Position numbers and translations under genes: made by a program
Shown here: positions 54,009-64,000 of the stretch, piece after piece
Numbering within the stretch: the first letter of the stretch is position 1
How the letters are laid out: each line of letters begins with the position of its first letter
Source of the DNA: Adenophora triphylla var. japonica
Taxonomy: Eukaryota > Streptophyta > Magnoliopsida > Asterales > Campanulaceae
Direction of reading: 5' to 3'
Assembly (NCBI GenBank): GCA_022495995.1
Contig: JAFEMH010006929.1
Coordinates: forward strand, 1 to 64,000
DNA length: 64,000 nt
The notes under the pieces: generated by a model
What the model was told of the DNA's origin: nothing
Seen by the model: the letters and a program-made list of their open reading frames with translations, nothing else
Database searches by the model: none

Positions 54009-56734
54009 CTCCCTTTGTTTTGGTTTAAGATTTTTAATTTCATTTTTGATCTGTTCAAGTTTAAGGTTCTTAGTTGCTTTATTAACTAAAATGGACAATG
54101 AAACCACTTTTTATTATCAGAACAAAAACTCACTACCCACTTTATCTCTCATACTTTACTTTTCATACTCACAACATTTATTTTTCCTTAACTAGAAGCA
54201 AACCCGTGCGATGCATGGCGATTATATATAGCCATGCATGTATTGAAATAGTAAATCGAAAGACCAAAGTGTGAATACTACTTAAACAGTTCGAAATACT
54301 TCCTGAAACAAAACATTCGTAGTAGATTTAGTACTTGAAGAACTATCATATCCACCGACAACAGTTTTTCCACCAAATAGTAGTGTTTCACTTCTACTCG
54401 AATCAATACTTTTCAAGATATCTTTCAATAAAAAATAAAAAAAAGTCCACATAGTAGGCTATTCTCTCCGAAAATATGCATGCAAACCTTTTTAAATTTC
54501 TAAAATGAATGTTCAATAATTTTTCAAATTTGCTATTTAATTAAGAGAAAATCTAATTTTTTTTTTATATTTAATTTAAAATAGAGAGAGTAAAAATAAA
54601 GACTTGCTCGAAGAAATTGAAGCTTATAAAATAGAATCACATATCACCTTTTATAATTTTCTAAAACATTTTTTCACTTTCTTTTTAACCAACCTTTTTC
54701 TCTCTCCCCTATACTAATTGGGGAATAGTAAGGATACAAAATAATTACAAAAATTTGCTTACAAAATCGTAAATATAATAATTTTATTATTGTTTTTAAT
54801 TAGAGTGTATTGAGTCCATAACAGATGCTATCATAAATATCGTCAATTAATTTCGTTAGCAAGATTTTGTGGACAACTTTCAATCTGCCACCCAAAAATC
54901 CCAAATCAGCTTCAAATAAATTATCTTCACATTTAATAATGCTTTTTACTTTCAACACAAAGAGAAATTTATCTTCTTCCTCATAGTTAGCCCATTACCC
55001 CTAAATTATGTCTATAAACTAAAAAATAGAGTCATGGCTCCATCCCCCCATTTAGTTTTCTCGATTTATCGATTTTCACATTAAAATGACTTTTTACTTT
55101 AAAATATTATTGATATTAGTAACCATTTAAAAAAATTAATGTACCATTTTAAAAATTATTATTCTATATTTAAATTTTATTTAATTTTATGATAACAAAA
55201 CATTGAATGAAGTTACAAAATAAAAAAAAAACGAAATACTCTATTTCTATTAAAAAAATATATGTCATCATAAATTAAAAAATAATGATCAAGTAATAAA
55301 GAATTTTATTTTTTAAACAAAGTAGCTAAAAATCGTTTAAAAAAAACACAAAACAAAGTAGCTAAGTTCAAAGAATTAAAAAAGTAGCTTTCAATTTTAA
55401 GCCTAGAAATTCGCCAATTTCCATAAATAGGTTCGTTTAATGAAATTTATAATTTTCAAAGTAAGAAGGTTTTTATTAAAAAAAATGTGAAGAAAAATCT
55501 TTTTATAATATTAGAAAATAGTTTTTTATTTCTTGAAATATAATATTAGAAAACAGTTAAGGTAGACACTTATCACCATTTTAGTTGTATAAGTTTTATT
55601 AAAAAGAGCAGTTATCTTCTTACATTTTTTCTCAATTAAATTATCTTCTTGCTTCAAACAAATAAATAAATAAATAAATCTCAATCATCTTATTTGCTTA
55701 AATTTGAAATCCTAAACATTTTTCTTTTATTTTTTCAATCATTCATATTTATTTTTTGAAAGTAAAAATCCATATACTTTTTTTTTTTGAAAAAAAAGAA
55801 AGGATTATTATTTATAGTAGTAGCGGTAATTTTTTTTTAAAAGCAAAATGAGATTTTCAACTATTAAGCCTAATAATCCGAATCTATAAGCCTACAAACA
55901 TGCATTAATAGTAATTACTATATAACATAATGAATTTATTTTTTAAATAAAAAGTACCCAATTTTTGCTTCCAAAACTTCCCTTACCTCCCTCGGCCCTC
56001 CCTATAGTCATCTATATTATCTCCACATTCTTCAATTTTTTATTTTTTTTTAAATAAAATTTTCTTCTTTTTTTGACAAAAGTAAAATAAAAAAATGTCT
56101 AACTAATGATCATCTATCTCGAAAATATAAGAAAAGTAGTTATAATCTAAATATATATTCTTAAATTTTAGACTAAAAGTGAAAAAAACAAATTAAATAT
56201 CCACCTCTAAATTTAAAAATTGTCGTTAATAAAAAAAAACAGTTATTAATTAGTAATTAGAAAACAATAAATTTAGTCTAAAATTTAAGAATATTTATTT
56301 ATATTATAACTGTTTAATGAGTTTATTAGACTAAAAATGAGATATTTTTTTCAATTTTTCTGAATTAAAAATAATAAATTTTAAAGCTCATTAAACAATT
56401 ATTTTTTAAAGAAATAATTAGAAAACGTTCAAATATTGCAACCTAGTCAAGACACATAGTGTTGATTAATTAATGAAAAAGAAAAAAAATTGCACATTTC
56501 CAAAAGTTTTCAAAGAGTGAGTAGTATAGATCATTTTTCCACTTTCTCTCCACCCATGTTCCAAAACCATTTGCTAAAATCATGTGTTGAATTAATTTCC
56601 ATTTTTAGCCCCTTGATAGTGACATTTTTGGGTTCTAACTTATCAAATTTAGAAATGACTGTGCTTTAATTTATTTATAAATTTTCGTACCAAATCAAAC
56701 TAAGAAGCTTAAACTATAACTATGACGGAGGGAA
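54009..56734. mobile_element. Mariner-type MITE split by a Helitron-like insertion
   Basis: The left half (54009 to about 54191) starts CTCCCTTTGTTTTGG after TA. The right half (about 56680-56734) ends TATGACGGAGGGAA before TA (56735-56736). Read together they give an ordinary MITE of about 240 bp. Between them lies the Helitron-like element. Confidence 0.55.
54192..56680 (-). mobile_element. Helitron-like element, second copy
   Basis: The - strand ends with a GC-richer hairpin (CCATGCATCGCACGGG) and CTAG (54192-54195), followed by T of the host MITE. The 5' end could not be fixed; it should lie just before the right half of the split MITE, near 56680. The inside is AT-rich with no protein domain. 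The CTAG hairpin is similar to, but not the same as, the one at 48978. Confidence 0.45.
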
Positions 56735-56814
56735 TACATCATTTGATTAAATTTATACCGTTTCGGTTCGTCTAGGCAATGAAACAATCATGAACAGAGT
56801 TGGAATACAGACAA

Positions 56815-57142
56815 CAGGGATGGCCAAAATCGGTTCCGGGCCCGATTTTGATTTGGCAAAAGGGTGAACCTTAACCGGCCCTTGCTTACCCCGGATTCGG
56901 TTCCGGTTATCACAATCCGATTCCGGTACGGTTTCGGTTCCGGTCAATAATAAATAAAGAAGTTAAAAATTATTGAAAAACAAGGAATTTTCGGTCCGGT
57001 TCCGGTTCGGTTCACCATTTATGTGAACCTTAACCGGCCCTTATCCAAAACGGTTTCGGTTACCCCGGTTCCGATTTTCGTGACGATTCATGGCGATTTC
57101 AAACTTTTTCAATCCGATTCCGATCCGATTTGGCCATCCCTA
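56815..57142. mobile_element. Non-autonomous hAT element
   Basis: 328 bp. Ends CAGGGATGGCCAAAATCGG and CCGATTTGGCCATCCCTA are inverted. The 8-bp duplications ACAGACAA are exact (56807-56814, 57143-57150). The body is made of CGGTTCCGG-type repeats. Confidence 0.95.
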
Positions 57143-57793
57143 ACAGACAAGTACACCTCTCAGTTTCAAGAATATCTTCTTAAGAGCGGCAAAGCTTATT
57201 AGACAAAGCTAAACCTTCAATAATCAAACTCATCATACCTTAATGGGAATTTGACCCGAAAGTTCCTTTTGGAACAAATCACTTCCCCTCAAGTTTCTCA
57301 TTAAATCGAAATGACCTGGAAGTTCTTATGCAGTAATATATAATACTACATGAAATATTATTATATTAACTCATATGTGAATATAATACTGCATCTATAA
57401 TACAACATGTTGAAGGAACTTTTCGAACATTGTGATACTTTTTTAAAACTTCCCGGTCACTCCCCCTACCTTAATTAGTAGTGGGTTGTCGGGTTTAGCA
57501 TTTCTTAACCCGTGAGTTTGAGTAGGTTCAAATGAATTACCTATTTAAACTTTTTTTATTTTATTGGGCTGAATTGAGTTATGTAAATCGAATGGATTGA
57601 CGGGTTCTTGTGTAATATTGCCGGGCCTAATTAGCCTCTTACCCTTTTTACCACTAGGTACGAGAAGTTCAGACGTTGAATTATGAGTGTGGTGCATAGG
57701 GTGTGTGTTACGCAAAATTGTACGAGTACAATTTTTGTTTTTGGGGGTTCCTTAAGCGATCATCTCCTCCACAAGCACCAACCGTATACTATA

Positions 57794-57889
57794 CTCCATC
57801 TTTTTACTAAAATAAATGCCCAAAAATCATTTAAATTTTTTTTTTATTTTATTTTTTTTAATTTGACCATTCGTTTTGAAATGAGGGAG
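57794..57889. mobile_element. Very short mariner-type MITE remnant
   Basis: 96 bp between TA dinucleotides with ends CTCCATCTTTTTACT and TTTTGAAATGAGGGAG. It looks like an internally deleted copy. The rest of 57151-58099 holds no gene; the last 200 bp should be the 3' untranslated part of the nucleoporin-like gene. Confidence 0.5.
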
Positions 57890-58099
57890 TAATTATAATA
57901 TAATTTCCAAAACTCGGAAGGAAGTAGAGTATTATTACTAGCTAATTTGTAATATTTGTCGATCAATTTTTTCTTATCTTACAAACATTTGGATTCCAAA
58001 AAATGCAAGAAAAAAAATCACCATCAGGTTTTCTACAAACAAAAGAGAAAAATTCGATCAATAAATCCAAAAAAACAGAGTAGGGTGTGAATAATACCA

Positions 58100-58603
58100 T
58101 CACACCAGAGCACCATTCGCAACCGAGCCAAAGGATATCCTGCTCATATTATCTGATCCAAAGTTGAACTTAAGATCAGATGCATCAGCCTCTGTATGAG
58201 AGTTACTCGAAGAAGGAAACGAGAAAACTAGCCTTGGTGTAGTCTTCTTAGTACCAAAACTGTAAACCGGAATAGCTGGGATAGAACCTTCTTGCTGAGG
58301 TGCAGCGCTGGGGAAAAACGATGGCAATATGGATGGTGTAGGCGGTTCTGATTGTAGGCTAGGGGGGGCGGAGAAGGGGAAGGTGAATCCTGATGAGCCA
58401 TTATCGGAAGAAATTACTTGCTTCGGGTCTGGTCTCTTGAAAGAAATGGGTTTTAAGGTTGGTTGAGATGACCGCCTCTTTAGGGAGTCAGAGCGGATAG
58501 CAACTGGTGGTAATCTGGCGGAGTCCTGGCCATTCGTAAGATTGTTGGGTGGCCTAAGCTGACTTGGACCTTCATCTGTAGTCTTGGTTCCCATAAAAGC
58601 TTT
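58100..58603 (-). pseudogene. Last coding exon of an FG-nucleoporin-like gene (incomplete here)
   Basis: On the - strand a pyrimidine/CAG acceptor (TTTGTCGCAG) ends at 58604, and the exon runs in frame from 58603 to the stop TGA at 58102-58100: 167 residues. The text is Ser/Pro-rich with YSFGTKK, LVFSFPSSS, KFNFGSD and ISFGS, that is, dispersed FG/FSFG-like motifs, which suggests a plant nuclear-pore protein of the NUP1/NUP136-like type. That link is from memory of the motif style and is moderate. The exon itself has no damage. No upstream exon was found between 58604 and 59053, where a mariner-type MITE end (58935) and then a Tat-like LTR begin. The gene is either cut off, or has the retrotransposon in its last intron with the other exons beyond 64000. 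Confidence 0.55.
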
Positions 58604-59053
58604 CTGCGACAAAGAACTTTCATTTGTCAGTAAATTTTTTTTTTTATAGGAAAATAGAATTATATTGAAAAGAAAATCAAAGTAAAAACAGATGGACAAG
58701 AAGTTCATGTACAGAGAACAAAACAAACATACATGAATTTTAAATTAAAAAATAGCAGCAACACAATCTCTTTCCAAATCATTTAGTGATAATCCTCTGG
58801 AATCCACTAGTCGCATATGTGCAAAGAGAAGCCAACAAAACCTCCTTTTGTTGGTATTGAACAGGGCAACTGTTAAGTGTAAGTTTACAACCATCTAGTC
58901 AGAACATCAGATCAAAGACCATGATATGACGTACTCCCCCGTCCCAAAATAAAGTTTGCATTTGACAATGAAGATATGTGCTTTACTTGCTTGCACATCG
59001 CTTGTACAATGATAAAATTGCACTAGATCTATTTCCTTATCTAGAAACGTGAC
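58604..59053 (-). other. Intron-like stretch with a cut MITE end
   Basis: The region before the nucleoporin-like exon is AT-rich. CTCCCCCGTCCCAAAATAAAG at about 58935 (with TA before it) is the left end of a Stowaway-like MITE whose right end is absent, as if removed when the Tat-like element arrived or decayed. Confidence 0.45.
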
Positions 59054-59972
59054 TGATCGCGCAGGAAAGCGTGTGGGCTCAGTTCTTTGTGTCCAGCAAT
59101 GAGTGAGCTAGCTCTGGATCTGCACAGCACAGGAAACAAGGGTGAAACTGCGCCGGGGGTCTTCCGGCAAGCCCCTCCGGCGTGAGAGTAAGATTATGGA
59201 CTGGAAATATGGTGGCAAAAATATGGAACGTGTGTGGGTACGTGAATATGCAATAAAGCCTTACCTATGTCCATGTTGTTACTCTCTTATTTATAGTAGG
59301 AATAGTGATGTTAGGGTTTTCACCAGAGCCGTTGGATGGGATGGATGCCAACCGTTGAATCAGCTCTGTCTTCTAAGCATACACGTGTCACGCTGGGATT
59401 GGTCCGTCTATGTAAGGACACTGCAGCTTCTGACATTGATAAAAAGCTTGCCTTATAAGGAAAAGTCAACCTGCGTACCTTTTGTAGTTATTACTGATTG
59501 CATGATTGCACATGTAACAAGGCACTGTAGTAGGTCTGACATTATCCCAAATTAGCTAATTAACCAAGCTTGTTGAGGAAGCTTAATAGAAGAGACGACC
59601 TGGAGCTGTACGTCCAGATGGGTCGTCTCCTTGAGGTATGATTCGACGAGAGAGAGTCAGTCGTTCAATGGCGACGCTCGGACGAGTGACGGTTGGAGCC
59701 GAGGGAAGGCTCGTCGTTAGATGGACTTAGCCCATTGTCGACGATCTCTTCTTGGTGTATCGACGGGCTAGAAGTTTAACCCTTAATGGTGAAATGGCTC
59801 GTCGCTTGGATGGGCTTGGTCGCTCAACGGCGACGACTGCCAACCAGTATTGGACGGGCCATAACCCAAGGTCTGGATCTGATCCTTCATGGTCGGTCTT
59901 TTAATGGGCCTATTGGGCCTACGGGCTCGTGGAAAAGTATTGGGCTCGGCCCATCACAGAATATTCCGTTCA
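59054..59972 (-). repeat. 3' LTR of the second Tat-like element
   Basis: Borders are set by likeness to 32194-32788: TGATCGCGCAGG at the left and ATTCCGTTCA at the right, followed by a polypurine tract (GAGTTGGGGGCCAC on the - strand). CCTCCGGCG and GCGCCGGGGG near 59150 match the CCGGCATGATG zone of the other LTR. Both partner LTR and target duplication are outside the window. Confidence 0.7.
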
Positions 59973-60161
59973 GTGGCCCCCAACTCATGGTCGTCTTGAC
60001 GGGCCAGGAGTTGTCATTTTCCCTCCAAGGTAATCCGTACGACCGTCAATTTGAATTTTGAATTATGATGATGTCAGCGTTGGTGACGTGGGCGGCTAGG
60101 ATCTCTTCATTGGTTAACACGTGCCCCGTGATGGGACATTCTCCTCGGAAGTTGTAGGGGG

Positions 60162-60168
60162 TATTTAA
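60162..60168 (+). promoter_or_regulatory. Candidate TATA element of the antisense ORF
   Basis: GGGGGTATTTAATG lies where the other Tat-like element has GGGGGTATAAAAGG (33079). A second candidate, TATAAAA, is at 60228-60234, only about 50 bp before the start codon. A 19-base phrase (CCCCGTGATGGGACATTCT) is duplicated at about 60124 and 60239. Confidence 0.45.
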
Positions 60169-60279
60169 TGCCCCTCATCATTCCGCCTTTTGGATTTCCC
60201 AGGAACAAACTGTTCATCTTCCCCACATATAAAACCTCCCCCCGTGATGGGACATTCTGTCTTTCCTTGTTTTGTAGAC

Positions 60280-63029
60280 ATGGATCACGACGGACGCCCC
60301 GATCAGCCGGCTCAAGAAGTAAATGAAGCCAATACGAGTGCTGGAAACACTAGGATTGTTGACGCCTTCCACACAGGTGTACGAGTTGGAAGTAATGAAC
60401 GAGACTTCGGGGGTGGTGCCCAAGGTGGTTGGGCTATCACCAAGGTCAGAGCCGCGACAAAGGGAGATATCGCAAAGCCGTTTATAGATTCCCTTCGAAG
60501 TTCGTTCAGGGTGCATGCCAATAATTACAAACTAGAGTATCTTAGCCAGAGAGAGTATGAGCCCCGTAGACAATCTCTCTCACCAAAGAAGAAGAAAGTT
60601 GCTTTCTTCTATAAACAATTCGAGCTTGGGTTGAGGTTGCCTTTGGACCCCTTTATCAACGAGTTTCTTGAAGATTCCGGTTGCGTGCCGATGGAGCTAA
60701 GCGGTAACACGGTCAGAGTTCTATCGTGCTTCATCGTCGTTTGCAGATTTCTTGGCTATGAGCCATGTAACAAAGTGTTCCGTCAATATTATCGGACCAA
60801 ACGATCCACTAAGAACGGGAAGTCCTTGGTAAGTGTGTCGTGCATTAGAAATGTCCAAGGCTTGTTTTTAGACACCCAAAATAAAGTGTACGGCTGGGAC
60901 AGTCATATGATTTTGGTGGAGAGCCGGGTAGGGTGGCAATTTCCTTGGCCTGAGAGTCGTGATCCTGTCTCCGACGACCACATATTTCAAGCTCCGTGGG
61001 CCGATGAGCTGAAAGGAAAGATTGACGATCTATTGAGTCATGGATGGGTGGCATTTGAGAACATTGAGGCCTCTCACTGGAGGTACATAAGGACTGGCAT
61101 TATGGATAAGCCGTCGAAGGGCCCCGACCCCTTGGTGAAGATAAACCTTGACCCCCGTTATCCAGTTTGGGTCGTTCACGACGACTTGCAGTGGGAAGAC
61201 AACTGCATTAATTGCGCTGGTGCCCGCTTTGACCGTCCTGAAGAGCGTTGTGAAAACCTTGAGATGTCTGGGGGTTGGGCTCTCAACACTCGTCTATTTA
61301 CTTTGACAATTTTGCCTTTATGTCTCGTCGTGTATGACTCAATTAACTTTTTCTCATTTTTCACTTGGCAGTTCTCTCTGAGAAGGATATCAGCCTCATT
61401 GAGAAGAAAGTTAGAAGCATGAGTGAGGCAATCAGACCCCTTGTGCGGACCAAGGCCAAGAAGGATAGGGCGACGAGCAATGCTATTTGTGGCCGGCAGG
61501 AGAATCAGACGAAGAGGAATGGTGAGCTTCCCAAGGACAATCCTGCTGGCGCTATTCCTTTGATCGAAAAGGAGGTCGTCGTTGGAGGCCTAAACACTGG
61601 GGGTCGTCAAGTAGTAGTCGACGGGCTGGAGAAAGAAATTGGAGTTGAGTCAAGTGCAGCAGCTGCCAATACTGAGGACCAACAGGTCGTCGTCGTCGAG
61701 GGTGAGCACATTAACCCTGAGGACGTTGGAAGCTCAGACTCCAATCATGAGGTCGTCGGAGAAGGGAGCCGCATCTCCAAGAAGAGGAAAGACCATCCTG
61801 CTGGCTCCGGGAGAGAGAAAGAAAAGAGAAATAGAGCTGACAACGACCCCATAAGTTCCTCCGACCCTTCAACCCTCAAACCGAAGCTCTGGATCGTCGT
61901 CCTGGAGTACTTACCAGGCAAAGGCTCGAGATGGCCACCAAGTTTGGTAAGGTTCCTCGAGATCTCGGGGTTCCTTGTTTGGCTCGAGTGGCCCCCGCCC
62001 TCCTTCCGGGGACGGCACTTGACCAAACGGGGCAAAGATGCTGATCTAGTACGCCAGATGAGGGGGGCTAAGATGAGTCCGACGACTTATCATGCTCGCT
62101 TCGGACTGATGCAAACGGAGGTAGTTCGGTTGTTTTTCTTTTCTTGCGTATCTCGTAGTTTTATACTTGTGCTAATAATAATCCTTTGGTGGCAGATGAC
62201 GTCGATGATGGAAGCTATGACGGCGGACTTCAAGGCATGCTACGACGCCGAGGCCAAGGAGAACGAGCAGCTGGTTCTGTCTGTCGGAGCTATGACGGCG
62301 GACTTCAAGGCATGCTACGACGCCGAGGCCAAGGAGAACGAGCAGCTGGTTCTGTCTGTCGGAGCTAAGGAGACTACCGAGAGAAAATTGAAGGAAGCGA
62401 AGAAAACATCGTCCAATTGACCGCTGCCTACGAGTCATTAATGGCTCAGAAAAATGTCATTTTGGAGGAGGCGGAAACGGTGAAAGCTGATAAAGCAAAA
62501 CTTGAGAAGGACGGAAAAATCTTGGCGACTGCTCTTCGTGCCGCAGAGGGCAAAGTTGATAAACTGACATTTGACTACGAGTCTGCCCGGAACCAGATTG
62601 AATCAATGAGGGCTGATCATCAAGTTGCTATTGGGGAGGCCGAGTGGGCCTTGGGTTGCGGGAGTCGAGGAGGCGCCGAATTTCTCGAGGTCGTTCAAAG
62701 CTGGCTACTGCTTTTTCCAAGACGGGTCCAAACATTTGGCCAGGAGGATCCTTGCCGATCCCAGGAGACTAAGTGGCCTTTTATCTACGAAGAAGTCGCG
62801 GACCTGCATCGAACCTACGCATGACGAAGAAGCTCGTCTAGTTCATCCTTTAGTTCCCTTTAATGATAATGACTTGATCATCATTAGAGAAGACGACAGG
62901 AAAGCTGGTAAGGACGAGTGGCTAGTTCCCGCTGTTGATCCTAAGAACTTCGATGCCTATTATGCCAACTTCGTCGAAGACGGTCCTGATCCTGATGCTG
63001 CTCCATCAAACGTCGACAATCCTCAGTAA
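60280..63029 (+). pseudogene. Antisense accessory ORF of the Tat-like element (gypsy-type transposon domain)
   Basis: From ATG 60280 (MDHDGRPDQPAQEVN) the first exon runs to 61291. It holds FELGLRLPLDPFINEFLEDS and VLSCFIVVCRFLGYEP, the style of the 'putative gypsy type transposon' domain common in plant elements. A GT-AG intron of 80 bases (61292-61371) joins in phase to LSEKDISLIEKK. A second likely intron is 62121-62195 (75 bases, open in frame if retained). Then comes an in-frame 75-bp tandem duplication (62213-62362; each unit 25 codons with DFKACYDAEAKENEQ). After that a coiled-coil-like Lys/Glu-rich part (62417-62650) lies in a shifted frame, and the tail (to stop 63029) in a further one. 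Two frameshifts (near 62400 and 62660) mean this copy is damaged. The start could be earlier (60190) but ATG 60280 follows the TATA-like site. Function of this family is unknown. Confidence 0.7.
62213..62362 (+). repeat. 75-bp in-frame tandem duplication
   Basis: AGCTATGACGGCGGACTTCA starts at 62213 and again at 62288. The two units appear identical base for base, so the duplication is recent. It repeats 25 codons of the antisense ORF just before the coiled-coil part. Confidence 0.95.
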
Positions 63030-63845
63030 TCTACTTTATTGAAATGATATGTAACGTCTCAAACAATGTCCCAATTCGATTTGGTTGTCTTAAACAATGC
63101 TTCAAAACAATCTTTAATTTTTGTAATGTAGTCGGCCTGTTTCCTCATTGTTTAGAGGGGGTCGTACATACAATGTTCGCTTTATGTTAAGTTATTCAAT
63201 GCCTTTGTTTTCTGTTAGTTAATCTGTGTTAACGTAGATAGCATGTGATAACTTGTTTTGTACGAGTAAGTTTGAGGACAAGTATGAATGATCGTCGTTA
63301 GTGACGACCAGAACTTTGGGTCGTCCTAATGTGGTCGACAGCTTGTTTGCTCTTGTACTTTCTCGGCTTCTCGGAAATGGCTCGTAGGAATAGTACGAAG
63401 GTTCATAGGTTTCTTGCTCGTAGGCGGAGACTCTACATGGGGACGAGTCGTCTTATTCCGTTATAGCGTTTGACGAAGTCTGGCTTCGTCTAACCTTTAT
63501 ACTTGGCTAAAGTGAGTGTAAATGTCGAAGTCTTTGCCTCGACTGATCTTTATACTTGATCAAAGTAGTTGTAGGGGTCGAAGTCAGGCTTCAACCGTCT
63601 TAAGTTTCTTGAGTTTGTAATGAATGAAGTTCGGTGAAGTGATGAGCTTCCATTGATAATTTCTGATTAACAACAGCGTATTGACAACCCATTCACTTTC
63701 GACGACTCTTGGGATTTATAGATTATCCCTTAAGACTTTCAAAATTACAGACGATCAAAAACTTTTCACAAAATGACAATCAAAAGTTTAAACTAAGAAC
63801 CACAAAAGGGGTGCCCTGAGGGCGCTGAGTGTTGATTGACGACGA

Positions 63846-64000
63846 TCAAAAGTAATACTTCATAAGATGATTGGCGTGCCATGGATGCTTGAGATGCTCA
63901 CCGTTCGGCTTAGCTAGGCGGTAGGTTCCCTCTCTGACCACACTTGTGACAATGTATGGTCCTTCCCAATTGGGGGAGAGTTTATTTTGACGGGCTTTGA
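63846..64000 (-). CDS. Gypsy integrase C-terminus (partial)
   Basis: Reading from the window edge, the frame encodes LSPNWEGPYIVTSVVREG, then TYRLAKPNGEHLKHPWHANH and MKYYF before a stop at 63848-63846. This is the typical end of plant gypsy (Tat/Athila group) integrase, lacking a chromodomain. The rest of pol lies to the right of the window. About 800 bp (63030-63845) separate its stop from the stop of the antisense ORF; I see no gene there. Confidence 0.85.
   Translation of the reverse strand, partial: KARQNKLSPNWEGPYIVTSVVREGTYRLAKPNGEHLKHPWHANHLMKYYF

Larger units (their letters stand above)
59054..64000 (-). mobile_element. Tat-like Ty3/gypsy element, continues past the window
   Basis: The LTR at 59054-59972 and the integrase end at 63846-64000 show a gypsy element on the - strand whose 5' part lies to the right of the window. 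Between integrase and 3' LTR is a 3.8-kb region with an ORF on the opposite (+) strand. This layout is known for Tat-lineage elements such as maize Grande. The LTR border TGATCGCGCAGGAAAGCG and the segment ATTCCGTTCA match those of the element at 32194-35973. Confidence 0.85.

Noticed and set aside
58922..59053. A complete Stowaway-like MITE near 58.93 kb
   Set aside because: Only the left terminus exists; no inverted partner with TA was found before the LTR.
60214..60516. 100-codon frame on the - strand
   Set aside because: It is the complement of the first exon of the antisense ORF and has no domain of its own.

Overview
This window reads as nuclear DNA of a flowering plant, most likely a eudicot. 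It is AT-rich, has spliceosomal introns, a plant-specific YABBY gene, and plant LTR retrotransposons primed by initiator-methionine tRNA (TGGTATCAGAGC-type sites). Nearly everything else is mobile DNA. I cannot name the species. The one gene I can assemble completely is a YABBY5-type transcription factor (28404-31754, + strand, seven coding exons, 207 aa). A second host-gene piece is the last coding exon of an FG-nucleoporin-like gene (58100-58603, - strand); its upstream exons are either lost or lie beyond a retrotransposon that starts 450 bp away.

Layout. 1-2860: the end of a hAT element, a complete hAT element with an exon-like insert (528-1425), and a row of three near-perfect hairpins (1851-2044). 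2870-13496: a complete but decayed SIRE-like copia element on the - strand with 0.97-kb LTRs, an AAGAG target duplication and an extra 3' ORF resembling the 'putative plant transposon protein' family. 13815-17915: a smaller broken copia element on the + strand. 20093-20568: a MULE-type element of a family seen three times here. 21902-24982: a Ty3/gypsy deletion derivative with perfect CGCCG target duplications, in which the protease is joined in frame to the integrase tail. 25311-25672: a tiny LTR-type element whose outer ends are inverted LTRs flanked by GATAT. 28404-31754: YAB5. 32194-35973: a gag-protease-only Tat-like gypsy element on the - strand. 36.2-58 kb: a gene-free area packed with MITEs, MULE and hAT non-autonomous elements, two Helitron-like elements and a deleted copia element, many of them nested. 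59054-64000: a Tat-like gypsy element on the - strand, running off the window, with an antisense accessory ORF carrying two introns.

How the parts relate. Nesting gives a relative history: hAT elements sit inside a Stowaway-like MITE and inside a PIF/Harbinger-like MITE; a Helitron splits another MITE; a Stowaway sits inside a copia LTR that is itself cut by a Helitron. The two Tat-like elements share LTR ends and a TATA-like site that would drive transcription antisense to gag-pol. Target duplications were read base by base at each element, so most element borders are firm; family names rest on duplication length, terminal sequence and recognisable protein motifs. No database or folding program was used.
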